NCBI RefSeq assembly: GCF_000264905.1
Contig: NW_006763133.1
Coordinates: 1,267,082-1,331,081, forward strand
From: Stereum hirsutum FP-91666 SS1
Lineage: Eukaryota > Basidiomycota > Agaricomycetes > Russulales > Stereaceae
Length of the DNA: 64,000 nt
Reading direction: 5' to 3'
In this document: positions 13,187 to 24,700 of the stretch, in pieces
Layout: every line of letters begins with the position of its first letter
Numbering within the stretch: position 1 is the first letter of the stretch
Translations under genes and position numbers: made by a program
The notes under the pieces: model-generated
Seen by the model: only the letters and a program-made list of their open reading frames with translations
Database searches by the model: none
Told to the model about the DNA's origin: nothing

Positions 13187-15000
13187 ATGTCTGCCATTCT
13201 TGCCCGCAGAGCCCTACCCCTCGCCATCCGTTCCTCACAACGCCATGCTCTCCAGACCCGCTTCAGCAGCACCGCCCCAAAAGTTCTTTCTGACTTCTCG
13301 ATGGAGAACAAGGTCTGTTCGGTTTCAACAACCCTCACCGCGATTTTCCCCCGCGTTGAACAATTTTCGGCTCACCCGTTACGCGACTCGTTCGCGATGG
13401 CTTGCTATCCCTGCCTTAGGTCTGCATGATCACTGGTGGTGCTCGTGGGTTAGGGAACGAGTTCTGTCGCGCTTTCGTTCGCTCGTGCGTCATCAACAGT
13501 TCAATGATCACGACGGTCGCCAGCTGACCGACACGTTCATCGCGTCTTCTCTTCCTTTTTCTCTGCTCGTACAGAGGATGTACTTCCATGGCTATTGTTG
13601 ACCTGAAGCAGCAAGAGGCTCAAGCCGCCGCCGAGGAACTCGTTGCTTCCGCTTGCCGTGCGTAAACCCTCGACCGAATGCGTGGCGCCTGGGCATTTTT
13701 TGAAGACTTTCCAAGTTAACAGCGATATGAAGCCGTCGGACTTCAAGTTCATTGGACTTGAGTGCGATGTCTCGTCAGAGCGCTCGGTGCAGAAAGCGTT
13801 TGCGGAGACGATGGGCACGTTCGGCCGCCTTGATTCGGTCGTCGCTTCTGCTGGTGCGTTCTGTGCCCCAGTAAAATTACCGTCCCCACCCTGTTTCTGA
13901 CGTTGCGCGCGTGTATGACGTGACGCTGGTCTTCCACAGGTATCGTGGAGAACTACTCTGCCTTTGAGTGAGTACTCTCGCTAGGCGCTCCACGGCGCAG
14001 CTCCTGAACCAGTTATTGATCCCATGGCCCGCTTTCATCAGTTACCCTTTCGACCGCATCAAGCGTCTGTATGATATCAACGTGCACGGAGCTTTCTTCA
14101 CCGCGCGCGAGGCTGCACGCAACATGATACCGCAAGGAGGCGGCAGCATCGTCCTCGTCGCGAGTATGAGTGGTAGCGTACGTCTTCATTTGCATCATGT
14201 CCTCCATCATTCCAACATTTCCCGCCTTCCCCGCCTCTTCCCCACATCTATGACGTCAGCGTTGTGGTGGTTCGCTAATTGCCGCCCCACGTGTCATCTG
14301 TTTTGGGAATGTAGATCGTCAACATCCCGCAGGCACGTAATCTTATCTTCCGGGGTTATTCCGGGGTATTTTTAAAGTCTAACCGGCGGATACTGTACTG
14401 TAGCCGCAAACGCCCTACAATGCTTCCAAAGCCGGTATGTATTGTATCCATAGGTGTTGATTCTGTGTTGATTTTGTCGCTCTACTTTACAGCCGTCAAG
14501 CACATGGCAGCCAGTCTCGGCGTTGAATGGGCGAAAAAGGGTGTTCGTGTGAACACGCTCAGGTAAAGGCAATGATCGTCTCTCGATGTTCTCAGACTGA
14601 CAATCTTCGAATCTAGCCCTGGCTACATGTTGACCAAGCTTACGAAGACTATCTTGAGCCACGATCAAGAATTAAAGGTGCGTTCGCTGGCCACACTTGT
14701 CACAGTGAAACTGACCTGGCATATCCTTCTTCAGAAAACCTGGGAGAGTCTCACACCCATGGGCAGGGTATGTTTTTAACTTTCATCCCATCGTCTTCTA
14801 GCGCTCACATAGCGCCTCGCATTTCAGATGGGCGACCCTGAAGATCTGGCTGTGCGTATTTTGCACGACTGTATTGATCGTCTTTGCCCCATCTGACCCT
14901 TTTGCGTATCCAGGGTGCCGTCGTGTTCCTCGCTAGCGACGCTTCCCGCTTCATGACCGGTGCCGATATTCGCGTCGACGGCGGTTACTGCATCATCTAG
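13187..15000 (+). CDS. mitochondrial short-chain dehydrogenase/reductase
   Basis: NAD(P)-dependent oxidoreductase of the classical SDR family, closest in pattern to fungal sorbose reductase / NADP-mannitol or arabinitol dehydrogenases. Many short exons join in frame. The first 30 residues ([18 protein letters not shown] onward) are Arg/Ser/Ala-rich without acids, a typical matrix-targeting presequence. Then come the cofactor motif TGGARGLG, an acidic residue at the end of beta-2 (AIVDL), [20 protein letters not shown], the catalytic region SMSGS and YNASK, SPGYM, and a C-terminal VDGGY. The exon reading [17 protein letters not shown] requires a GC-AG intron at 14333-14403 (donor CAG|GCACGTAA). 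The substrate cannot be fixed from sequence alone; a polyol or sugar is likely. Confidence 0.82.
14333..14403 (+). other. GC-AG intron in the dehydrogenase gene
   Basis: The donor reads CAG|GCACGTAATC and the acceptor TACTGTAG|CCGC. Splicing here keeps the frame and restores the conserved block [12 protein letters not shown]. The nearest GT (six bases downstream of the GC) shifts the frame and loses YNASK. A branch-like TCTAAC lies near position 14380. Confidence 0.75.
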
Positions 15001-15549
15001 ACAAGTTATTTTCCAATTCTGTTTCCGTACTTCTGGCCAGATAGACACATAACTTAAAGAATGGTACCTGGGCGGGCGCGTTCACTGTTCTCTCTTTTTT
15101 AATCCGTTTTTTGGTTTTGATACCTCCATCCTCTGAATCGTTCATCACAAGCCAAGGGTCTCGACTGTTTGTTTTCTTGGTTCTCCCGTACTCCTCGTTC
15201 TTGTATGCATATGTTACTGTAACAATGTTGGGTCCAGGTTGTCTCTTTTGACTGCACATCCATCTTCTTACGAACTGGTAATGTACCCACCAGTACATAG
15301 GTCTTGAATAATGTTTATTCTGTCGCTTTCCCATCCAGCGCCTGCGCGTGCGGCGACCAAGCGGTGACCACTTTCGCCGCAAAGGACAAATGGCGTGTGA
15401 AGGAATGCGCGGACTGAATTGAGCGTATATTTCCTTTTGAAGACGCCGCTCGATCGAGAGCGAATTAGGCCGTGGGAGCCTCCTATAACCTTAGGCGTCT
15501 TCCACTCTGCGGCGTCCATATATCACGTCCTCCTTCCCGTCCTCCCGCC
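15001..15549. other. intergenic, WC-2 promoter region
   Basis: About 0.55 kb between two plus-strand genes. It holds the dehydrogenase 3' UTR and the WC-2 promoter, including a CATATATCACG element about 30 bases before the WC-2 start that may serve as a TATA-like site. No gene is supported. Confidence 0.4.
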
Positions 15550-17062
15550 ATGCCCTCACTCACCCCCTCTCCTGTCTCGACCATGTCCTCCTCCAACTCC
15601 CTACACTCCGCCATGGGTTCCGGCTCCAGCTCAAACGCCAATGCCCGCGCAGGGCCGTCAAATTTCTCTTCGGGTTCAGCACCGCCGGCTGAGCGTGAAG
15701 GCGGTCACGGAAGCAGCAGTAGTAATCATGCGCAGGCACAGAGCGCCACCGCGGTTCAACAGCAGCAGCAGAAACAGCCGCCTGCGTTCGAGTTCATGAA
15801 GAGGAAGAAATGGGCGGATTTGCTCGTTTCGGAGTTGAGCGAGGCGATCATACTTGTGCTTTCGACGAGTTGTAAGATTTTGTTTTGTGGGCATGCGGTT
15901 CAGGAGTTGTTGGGTTCGAGGGATGAGGACCTGGTCGATTGGGATTTGGTGGATCTTATGAATGGTGCGTTTTTTTCCACCCACTCTGCTGTATGAAACA
16001 TTGGAGCGCATGTTGAGATTGTGGCGTTCGGTGGTGGTGGATGTAGCGAACGACAAGGATAGCTTCAGAGAGATGTTCTCGGAGTCGATATCGCAGAAGA
16101 AGGATCTCCTGACGTATGCGAGACTGAGGTGCACGTCGGAGTACTACGGTGGTTCAGACTATACGGTGCCACAGAAAGAGGTTCTGTTCGAGATCATGGG
16201 ATATCCTCACTTCTTACCCGGAGAGGAAGAATGCAAGTGTTTCTTTGCCGTTGCGAAGCCTTATCCCAGTCGTAATACTGCCATGTACGTCCCGCTACCC
16301 CATCGTCCCGTTTTCTCTTGTACCCCCTATATCCCCCTACCTTGACGTTTTAGAGCGCTAACACGCAGAATTGCTTAGGATGAACACCTTTCTTGAGCTG
16401 AAAGTCGAGAACGCACGGCTCCAAGAACGTCTACAGGCCCTCCGCGTTCGCTCCCAAGAATTGTCCAAAAATCAGTTCAATCGTGGTTCGCTCACCTTCA
16501 GCAACGGAGCCATGTCCTCCCAGCTCGCGGCCAATCTTGGCTTCGACTCCGCCCCGGAGTACGCACAGTCGTCTTATTACCATTCGGTACCGGCGCATGG
16601 GTACGGGGCAAGTGCGGTGGGGTATTTGCCGCAGGTGGAGGATGATGCGGACGAGAGGAGGGCGGCGAAGAGGGTAAGTTCTTTTCTTCGCTTGATTTTC
16701 AAGTTTCGGTTGTTTCGGGCGTTTTGGAGGTTGTGTGTGGTGAGAGGCTGACTTGGTGTGTTATATCTGATGTAGCCGAAAAAAGTGTATATGACGGACC
16801 AGTATGTCTGTGTTACTTGTGGACGTACGGATTCACCTGAGTGGCGAAAGGTTCGTGTCGTCTTGACTTCCATCCTGCCTCGCCGACCAAGGCTGATTCC
16901 TCTTTTGTCTTGTTTATCGTCTTCTAGGGTCCACAAGGACCAAAGACGCTATGTAACGCCTGCGGGCTGCGATGGGCTAAGAAAGTCCGCAAGTTCGAGG
17001 AGGCGAACGAGGCGGGGGGCGATGCCTCGCAGAAGGTCCTCGACAAGACCGTCCCGCCTTGA
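15550..17062 (+). CDS. wc-2: White Collar-2-like PAS/GATA transcription factor
   Basis: Predicted partner of the blue-light receptor WC-1, forming the nuclear White Collar complex that binds light-responsive promoters and controls photomorphogenesis. Five exons (15550-15964, 16047-16284, 16379-16673, 16776-16850, 16928-17062) give 385 residues. The N-terminus is Ser/Gly/Gln-rich and disordered. A single PAS domain begins at [15 protein letters not shown] and runs through [13 protein letters not shown] to [14 protein letters not shown] short coiled coil ([15 protein letters not shown]) follows. The C-terminal zinc finger is CVTC-18 residues-CNAC followed by [13 protein letters not shown]. The CX2CX18CX2C spacing is the form known for fungal WC-1/WC-2 rather than the CX2CX17CX2C of GATA nitrogen regulators. 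No flavin-binding LOV cysteine motif is seen, as expected for WC-2. Confidence 0.88.
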
Positions 17063-17648
17063 GCTCACCATCTCACTTTCACCTATCGTCTTCCGTTTCT
17101 ACGCCCGGGATCTATCTGCATGTCTTGCATGGGTGTTTTCTTTTATGGACGTTATCATCTTGATTTATCTCGCTGGACTCACACGCACTCCAATTTTATT
17201 TTACGCTATTTTCTTGTGATTCTGAATGCGTACTACGCGGCACATCTGAACACTGGCATTCGCGTCTGTATGACTGTATCATTAGCTTCTTATTTGTTTC
17301 TTTGCACACGAGCCTTGTTCTACGTCTCTTACTGTACTATATAATAAGAGGGCTCACTCTGCCTCCTTGGAAATATATGAATGCTACGATAGGTTCTGAG
17401 CTCGACTGTTTCTGACGTGCGCAGATTTTCGATGTGAAGGTCTAAAGTCTTGATCCTTGTGTGGCGCAATGTGGCGCGAGCCTCTCCTGTGGCGCACTCG
17501 ACGAACTTACAGACTCGGACTCGGAGCCTTGGGCTGACTTGCATTGTCTCGAGTCATCTCGCCAACGACCATCACTAACAAAGAACCCACATGATGCCCA
17601 TGAGCACATATACTCACGGCATTCTCTCTTGTCTCTCGTTCTTCAACC
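17063..17648. other. intergenic, WC-2 3' region and M28 promoter
   Basis: The last 70 bases before 17649 (starting CCCACATGATG, with CACATATACTCACG) are closely matched before the second M28 copy at 21703, so the promoter was duplicated along with the gene. Otherwise no feature is seen. Confidence 0.45.
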
Positions 17649-18979
17649 ATGGACGGCGAAAAAGCCCAGCAGCGAACTGATCTCGAGAAGGGGGGTTTGC
17701 GAGTCTCCGAGTCTGCCCTTGTCTCTGCGACTCCGCCCCTAGGACCTACACGAAACTTGGCTAGTGTTTCTCGAACTGAACGACCACGGGGTGGTGTGCG
17801 CCGACTTCTTGTGCTCCTTGCGATTGCTGGATTTGTTTTTCATGCTACCACTAGGGTGCTCAAGCATGCTGAGGACGGAGTTACATTCAGAAGACAGTCT
17901 CATGCCTTTGTTTATTCAGGGAATGCCGAGCATGGGCTGTATGGGAAGAAAGCGGAGGACCTATCCCTGTTTGTTTCTATCCCAATGTCACTTTTACCAT
18001 CCTCATTTTGTACGCTGTTCAGAACCATCCCCAACGAAGCAAGCGCACTGGCCGTCGCCCGACAATATGCTACCAAAGCCCATCGCGCAGGTTCCTCAGG
18101 CGACCTCAGAACCGCGAAAGACTTTTTATCCCTCCTCCAAACCGAACTCTCCATCCCTCCGCCCGCCGCCCTTCCCATATTTCCCGCTGGGACCGATGCC
18201 TCCCGTAACGCGACATTATCAATCCCAACCCTTACGGAACCCAATGCCTGGATCGACGTGTATTATCCGATCATGAATACGCCGTTGGATAGGAGCTTGC
18301 AGATCCTTGGAGAGGATGGGGAGACTGTGGAGTGGAGTGCGGAGTTGGAGGAGGTGCCGGATGAGGCGGATGAGGATGCTTGGGGGGCAAGGGACGAGGT
18401 TCCGGCGTTTCATGGGTTTAGTAGGGGAGGGGAGGTTGAGGGAAAGTTGGTTTATGTGAATTATGGGACGAAGACCGATTATGATGCACTTGTTGAGAAA
18501 GGTGCGTGGGGTATTATGTTTATGGGGGTTGTTGGTCGTAAACTGATGGGTTTGTTGTAGGCGTGAACCTTACTGGGACTATCGCTATCGCTCGTGCCGG
18601 TGTAAATCTGCGTGGTATGAAGGTGAGCAGTTCACAGTATTTGCCTAATATTTACTTTAATATTCCGCTTTCTAGATCAAGCGCGCGGAAGAGCTGGGTG
18701 CTGTTGGTTGTCTGATATACACAGACCCGAGAGATGACGGCTCGGTCAGCGTAGAAAACGGTTATAAGGCGTAAGTGCACATCCTGGCTCATTCAAAATC
18801 CTCACTTACCTTCTATATTTATTACAGCTATCCCCACGGCCCTGCACGCAACCCGGACTCCGTCGAACGCGGCTCAGTAGAGTACATTCACTTATATCCC
18901 GGAGATCCGACGACACCTGGATACCCGGCCTACGAAAACAGTACTCGTATAGATGGACAAAACATCCCTCACATTCCTA

Positions 18980-19351
18980 TGGTGCACTCCACTTAGTCAC
19001 CACCAAGAATAAACAGTGGCCAATTTCCTTGGCCCGGGGGCGAAAATCCAGTTTATCGAAAGAAAATTCCTGGCGCATACTTTAAAAACAATGTTACTTT
19101 AATTGGATTATTTAATTCAATAAACAATTGAGTTAAATATTATTACTTGGCAGGGAACGGCCAAATGGGTCCCCCCAGATTTTATAAGTCCGTCAGTTTT
19201 TATTATTTTGAGATTCTGTCTTGGGGATCTCTTCCTTTCATGAAAAGAAGCCTTTTCCCAAGAGGAATAAGAACTGGCGGTAAAGTCAGTCCGGCTGTGA
19301 CCGATATGGGCCCGTTGTTCGTTTTTGGTGGTGACTAAGTGGAGTGCACCA
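18980..19351. mobile_element. MITE-like inverted-repeat element with TA target duplication
   Basis: The left end TGGTGCACTCCACTTAGTC and the right end are inverted copies of each other over about 27 bases (18980-19006 against 19325-19351). The element is flanked by TA on both sides (18978-18979 and 19352-19353). Removing the element and one TA leaves ATTCC-TA-GTATTCC, which lines up base for base with the uninterrupted paralogue (ATTCC-GA-GCATTCC near 23035). It is 372 bp, AT-rich in the middle, and has no transposase frame. TA duplication with short terminal repeats fits a non-autonomous Tc1/mariner-type element; that assignment is inference. Confidence 0.88.
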
Positions 19352-19958
19352 TAGTATTCCCATCTCGTGGGCTAACGCAAAAGTCCTCTTGAAGGAGATC
19401 GAGGAAGGAGGGCCAAATAGGACGGTGAAGCTCGTGAACCATGGTATGTGACATCTCTTGTTTTGTTCTATACAGTACGGATAACTGATGCTCGCCACTT
19501 GATTTTCGTCCAGTAAACAACACGATCATGCCTATCTGGAATACAATGGGCGTGATCCCTGGACATTTGACAGATGAAGTGATCGTTGTAGGCAATCACC
19601 GAGATGCATGGGTGCGTTGCACACTCTAAAGGTCATCACGAAGATCATTTGGCTAATTTTTCTTCTACCATTCTTACTTTAGGTGCTTGGTGCTGGTGAC
19701 CCCACTTCCGGCACCGCCTCAGTTGCTGAGATCATTCGAGGCTTCGGCGTTCTTCTGAAAGCTGGCTGGAAGCCTATGAGGACCATAGTCTTCGCGAGCT
19801 GGGATGCTGAAGAGGTAGCTATCTCTGTTGGTCACCAGGATAACGTGCATCTAATGGCCACCTATTCCCTGCACAGTACGGGGCTGTTGGTAGTACGGAA
19901 TGGGGTGAAGACTTCAAGGATTGGATCGACGAACATGTCGTCGCATACCTAAATCTTG

Positions 19959-20023
19959 GCACGTATCTCGATATCATCGAACACTGACCCGCGTCACAAG
20001 TCTAATCACACTTGGTCTTTCAC
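19959..20023 (+). other. intron with GC donor in M28 copy 1
   Basis: Copy 1 reads AATCTTG|GCACGTATC where copy 2 reads AATCTTG|GTACGCC. The acceptor TTTCACAG is intact in copy 1. The alternative GT four bases downstream would shift the frame. Either a tolerated GC-AG intron or a second inactivating change; the dehydrogenase at 14333 uses the same GCACGT donor. The acceptor end is approximate. Confidence 0.6.
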
Positions 20024-21391
20024 AGACGTTTCTGTCCTTGGCTCACGCTTTGAGGCACAGGCATCTCCCTCTCTAGCCCACTTTGTGCGCTCCACCGCTC
20101 AGGAGATCACCCATCCTACGGACCCCACTCGCACTCTTTGGGACGCACGCACCGACAACGGTCCCTATTATCAACCCGGCGACGAACTGGTCCATGCACA
20201 GGCCGACGAGAGAATGAAGACCGCGGAGGGTACCATCGGTGTTGGCTACTTCGGTTCCGGGAGCGATTTTATCGTGTTCTTGCAGCATATTGGGGTAAGC
20301 ATTTCCTCTTCGCCTCGTCATTGAATACGTGTGGTGTGGTGTGTACATCATCCTGATGCCGGTGGTCATTGCGAGCACATAGGTTGCGAGCACGAACTAT
20401 GCATTCATGGGTGCACCAGGCGACGCCGTATACCACTTACATTCCATCTTCGATTCTGTGCGGTGGCTAGAGCTTTATGGCGATCCGGGATTCTCGCGCC
20501 ATGTCGCGATGGCGAAGTATCTCGGGCTGCAGATTCTCCGAATGGCGGATTTGACGATCTTGCCGTTCAATACGACGCATTATGCGTTCGACCTTGAGGC
20601 TCAGCTCGAGAGGCATGTTTTTCGCCTCTTGTTCTTCATCGCCCGTACCCAGAGAGTCCTTTTTGCTGATTTTATTTCGGTATATGCAGAGTCGAGCTTT
20701 TGGCGGACGAATTTGCTATTACTGTCGATTTTGCTCCATTGCGTTCGACGATTCATGAACTTCAACTTGCGAGTATCGAGTTGGACAAGGCTAAGGTCAA
20801 GGCGGAGGCTCGTTTAGATCATCTCGTTCGCAGGTGGCATAGGAGAGTGGCGCGCAAGCAATGGTTGAAGAAGGTGTGGAGGAAAATCAAGGGGATCTTC
20901 AAAGGCGACAGAGATGATGATAGCAGTGAGGATGACGGGAAGGAGCTGCTCGCTGGGCGCTCATGCGCGAAAGACATGCATGCCGGTGGCGCGATGCTGA
21001 AAGACCACACTTATATGCATATGCGGGTGCCTGGCAGGAAGTTCGCGAAGGCTGCGAGGGAGGTGCAAAAAATCAATCATAAACTCGCGTCATTTGAGCG
21101 TGGGTTTATCGTCGAGGATGGGCTCGTCGGCAGGGAATGGTACAAGGTTCGTCTTGTCGCCTCCTTCCACAAATAATTCGCCAATATGCTCACCAGTAAA
21201 TGATTTCTTTTTTCTTGGTTGTGGAACAGAACATAGCGATCGCACCTGCAAAATTGGATGGGTACGCAGCGGCACCGTTACCCGCTTTGACGGAAGCGAT
21301 CACGATTGAGGGGAATGCGACGTTGGCGACGGCGGAGGCGGAGAGGCTTCAGCGGGCGGTTGCGTTGATTGCAAAGTCTCTGCAAATTTAA

Positions 21392-21702
21392 GATGCAGAA
21401 ATACTGTTGTCGTGATCATATGTTATTCGCACGTCGAATTTACTACTGCATTGTTGTTTACACGTAGGGTGTTTTGGTGTCCAGAGTCGAGTAGATTGGG
21501 TGGGTAGCCATACTTTTCTTGCTTCGTTTGCTTTGAGGATGAGTGGCATGGAAAGTTGGGAATATCCGGGTCGGTCGAAGTCCTTGTCTCGATAAGGACT
21601 GAGAGACATTTCATCATATTTCATCATCCCAACGGTAACCCACATGATTCACATGATGCACACATACTCACGATATCCGCTCTTTCCTCCCGTTTTCCAA
21701 CC
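21392..21702. other. spacer between M28 copies
   Basis: About 310 bases. The part after the copy 1 stop resembles the region after the copy 2 stop (GCACGTCGAATTTA against GCGTGTCGAATTTA, and later TATCCGGGTCGGT against TATCCAAGTCGGT), so the duplicated unit includes the 3' flank. The right end holds the duplicated promoter. Confidence 0.5.
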
Positions 21703-24700
21703 ATGGACGGCGAGAAAGCCCAGCTAGAGAAACGACTTGACTTCGAGGAAGGCGGTCTACGGGTTTCTGTCCTTGCGACCCCGGGGCTGCCTCTAAGAAT
21801 CACACACACATTGGCTAGAACTGAACAACCACGCAGTCGTGTGCGCCGACTTCTTGTATTTCTTGCGCTCGCTGGCTTTGTTTTCCATGCTACTACCAGG
21901 GTGTTCAAGCATGCTGGGGATGAAGTTGCATTCAGAGGACAGTCTCATGGGTTTGTTCATCAAGGGAAGGTCGAGCATGGGCTGCACGGGAAGAAGGCTG
22001 AGGAACTCTTCCTGTTCGTCTATATCCCACTCTGTTACTTTTCCCACCCTCACCTTGTACGCTGTTCAGAACCATCCCCAACGAAGCAAGTGCACTGTCC
22101 GTCGCCCGACAATATGCTACAAAAGCACACCGCGCAGGCTCCTCTGGCGACCTCACAACCGCAAAAGACTTTTTATCCCTCCTCCAAACCGAACTTTCCA
22201 TCTCTCAGCCCGCCTCTTTCCCACTCTTTCCTGCTGGAACCGATGCCTCTCGTAACGCGACGTTATCAATCCCAACCCTCACGGAGCCCAATGCTTGGAT
22301 CGACGTGTATTATCCGATCATGAATACGCCGTTGGATAGGAGCTTGCAGATCCTTGGAGAGGATGGGGAGACTGTGGAGTGGAGTGCGGAGTTGGAGGAG
22401 GTGCCGGATGAGGAGGATAGGGATGCGTGGGAGGCGAGGGACGAGGTTCCGGCTTTTCATGGGTTCAGTGGAGGCGGGGAGGTGGAGGGCAAGTTGGTTT
22501 ATGTGAATTATGGGACGAAGGCGGATTATGATGCGCTTGTTGAGAAAGGTGTGTGGAGTATTATGTGTGCGTGGGGGTATTGCTCGTAGACTGATGAGAT
22601 TATGTCGGATTGTAGGCGTGAATCTTACTGGGGCCATCGCCATCGCTCGTTACGGTGCGAATCTGCGTGGTTTGAAGGTGATTATTTCGTTTTATTCGCA
22701 TAGTCTTTTACCTTACTATTCCACCTTTTAGATCAAAGGCGCGGAAGAGCTGGGTGCTGTTGGCTGTTTGATATACTCAGACCCGAGAGATGACGGCTCG
22801 GTCATCGTAGAAAACGGCTACAAAGCGTGCGTACACATCTTAGCTCACTCATAACGTTCACTCACCTTTTGTCTTCATTACAGCTATCCTTATGGCCCTG
22901 CACGCAACCCGAACTCTGTTCAACGTGGTTCAGTACAGTACGTTCAGCTGTATCCCGGAGATCCGACGACACCTGGATACCCGGCCTACGAAAACAGTAC
23001 TCGTACGGACGGAGAAAACATCCCTCTCATTCCGAGCATTCCGATCTCGTGGGCTAACGCAAAAGTCCTCTTGAAGGAGATCGAGGAAGGTGGACCAAAC
23101 AGGACAGTGAAGCTCGTTAACCATGGTATGTGCACTCCTTTCCTCCGAGTCCGCCCTATAGTACGAATAACTGATGCTCGGCACCTGGTTTGCGTTCAGT
23201 CAACAACACGGTCATGCCTATCTGGAACACAATGGGTGTGATCCCTGGACATCTGACGGACGAAGTGATCGTTGTGGGCAACCACCGAGATGCATGGGTG
23301 CGGTGAACATTCCAGGGACGTCACAAATAGTATTTGGCTGATTTTTGGCCTCTGCGTTAGGTGCTTGGTGCTGTTGACCCTACCTCCGGCACCGCCTCAG
23401 TTGCTGAGATCATTCGAGGCTTCGGCGTCCTTCTGAAAGCTGGCTGGAAGCCCACGAGGACCATAGTCTTTGCGAGCTGGGATGCCGAAGAGGTAGCTAT
23501 CCCCTTTATTCACCTGGCTAATGTGTGTCTGATGGCCACCTATCCCTTGTGCAGTACGGGCTTGTTGGCAGTACGGAATGGGGCGAAGACTTCAAGGATT
23601 GGATCGACGAGCACGTCGTCGCATACCTGAATCTTGGTACGCCTTTCCACATGATCTAAAACTCTACTCGGATCACTAAGCCTATCATGTCTTGCCCCTT
23701 ACAGATGTTTCGGTCGGTGGCTCACGCTTCGAAGCACAGGGGTCTCCCTCTCTCGCCCACTTTGTGCGCTCGACCGCCCAGGAGATCACCCATCCTACGG
23801 ACCCCACTCGCACTCTTTGGGACGCACGCACCGACAACGGTCCCTACTATCAACCCGGCGACGATTTGGTCCATGCACAGGCCGACGAGAGGATGAGGAC
23901 CGCGGAGGGTAGCATCGGTGTTGGATACCTCGGTTCCGGGAGCGACTTCACTGTGTTCCTGCAGCACATCGGGGTACGCATTTCCTTCGCCCGGTCATTG
24001 AATTCGTGTCGCATCTGAGTTTAGCCATGCTAATGTCGACGGTCGTCTTTTGCACATAGGTTGCGAGCACGAACTACGGATTTGGGGGAGGACCAGGCGA
24101 CGCCGTATACCACTACCATTCCATCTTCGACTCCGTGAGGTGGTTGGAGCTCTATGGCGATCCGGGATTCACGCGCCATGTCGCGATCGCGAAGCATCTT
24201 GGTCTGCAGGTCCTCCGGATGGCAGATTCGACGATCTTGCCGTTTAATACTACGCATTATGCGTTCGAGCTCGAGGCTCAGCTCGAGAAGTATGTTTTCC
24301 CCCTTATTATTATTATTATTATTATTATTATTCTTCTTCTTCGTCGTTGCCCTCTCGTCCTTACCCGGAGAATATATTTTGCTGACTCGTTTCTTTCGGT
24401 GCGGGCAGGGTCGAACTTTTGGCCGATGAGTTCGCTGTCACGGTTGATTTCGCTCCGTTGCGTTCGGCGATTCATGGACTTCAGCTTGCGAGTATCGAGT
24501 TGGACAAGGCCAAGGTCAAGGCGGAGGCTCGCTTGGACCACCTCGTTGGCAGGTGGCGTAGGAGGGTAGCACGCAAGCATTGGTTGAAGAAGGTGTGGAG
24601 GAAGATCAAAGGGATCTTTACGGGCCATAGGGATGAGTACGAGGGAAAAGGGCTGCTCGCTGGGCATTCGTGCGCGGAAATGCATGCCGGTGGAAACCAT

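Larger units (their letters stand above)
17649..21391 (+). pseudogene. M28 glutamate carboxypeptidase-like gene, copy 1, interrupted
   Basis: Paralogue of 21703-25168 and of the same family as GCPII/transferrin receptor: a type II membrane protein with a PA domain, an M28 zinc peptidase domain and a dimerisation domain. The N-terminus is cytoplasmic and acidic, followed by a membrane anchor ([18 protein letters not shown]). Metal-ligand motifs remain: [40 protein letters not shown]. Two lesions are visible. A 372-bp inverted-repeat element (18980-19351) sits inside the exon encoding the PA domain and introduces a stop within six codons. One donor, at 19959, is GC where copy 2 has GT. Everything downstream still aligns with copy 2 without a frame break, so the damage looks recent. 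A truncated product of roughly 390 residues or less may still be made. Confidence 0.8.

Noticed and set aside
19147..19338. Open frame inside the inverted-repeat element
   Set aside because: About 60 codons with no transposase features; the element appears non-autonomous.
18982..19354. Removal of the inverted-repeat element as an intron (GT near left end, AG at right end)
   Set aside because: Splicing between these sites removes 373 nt and leaves the downstream frame shifted; 374 nt would be needed.
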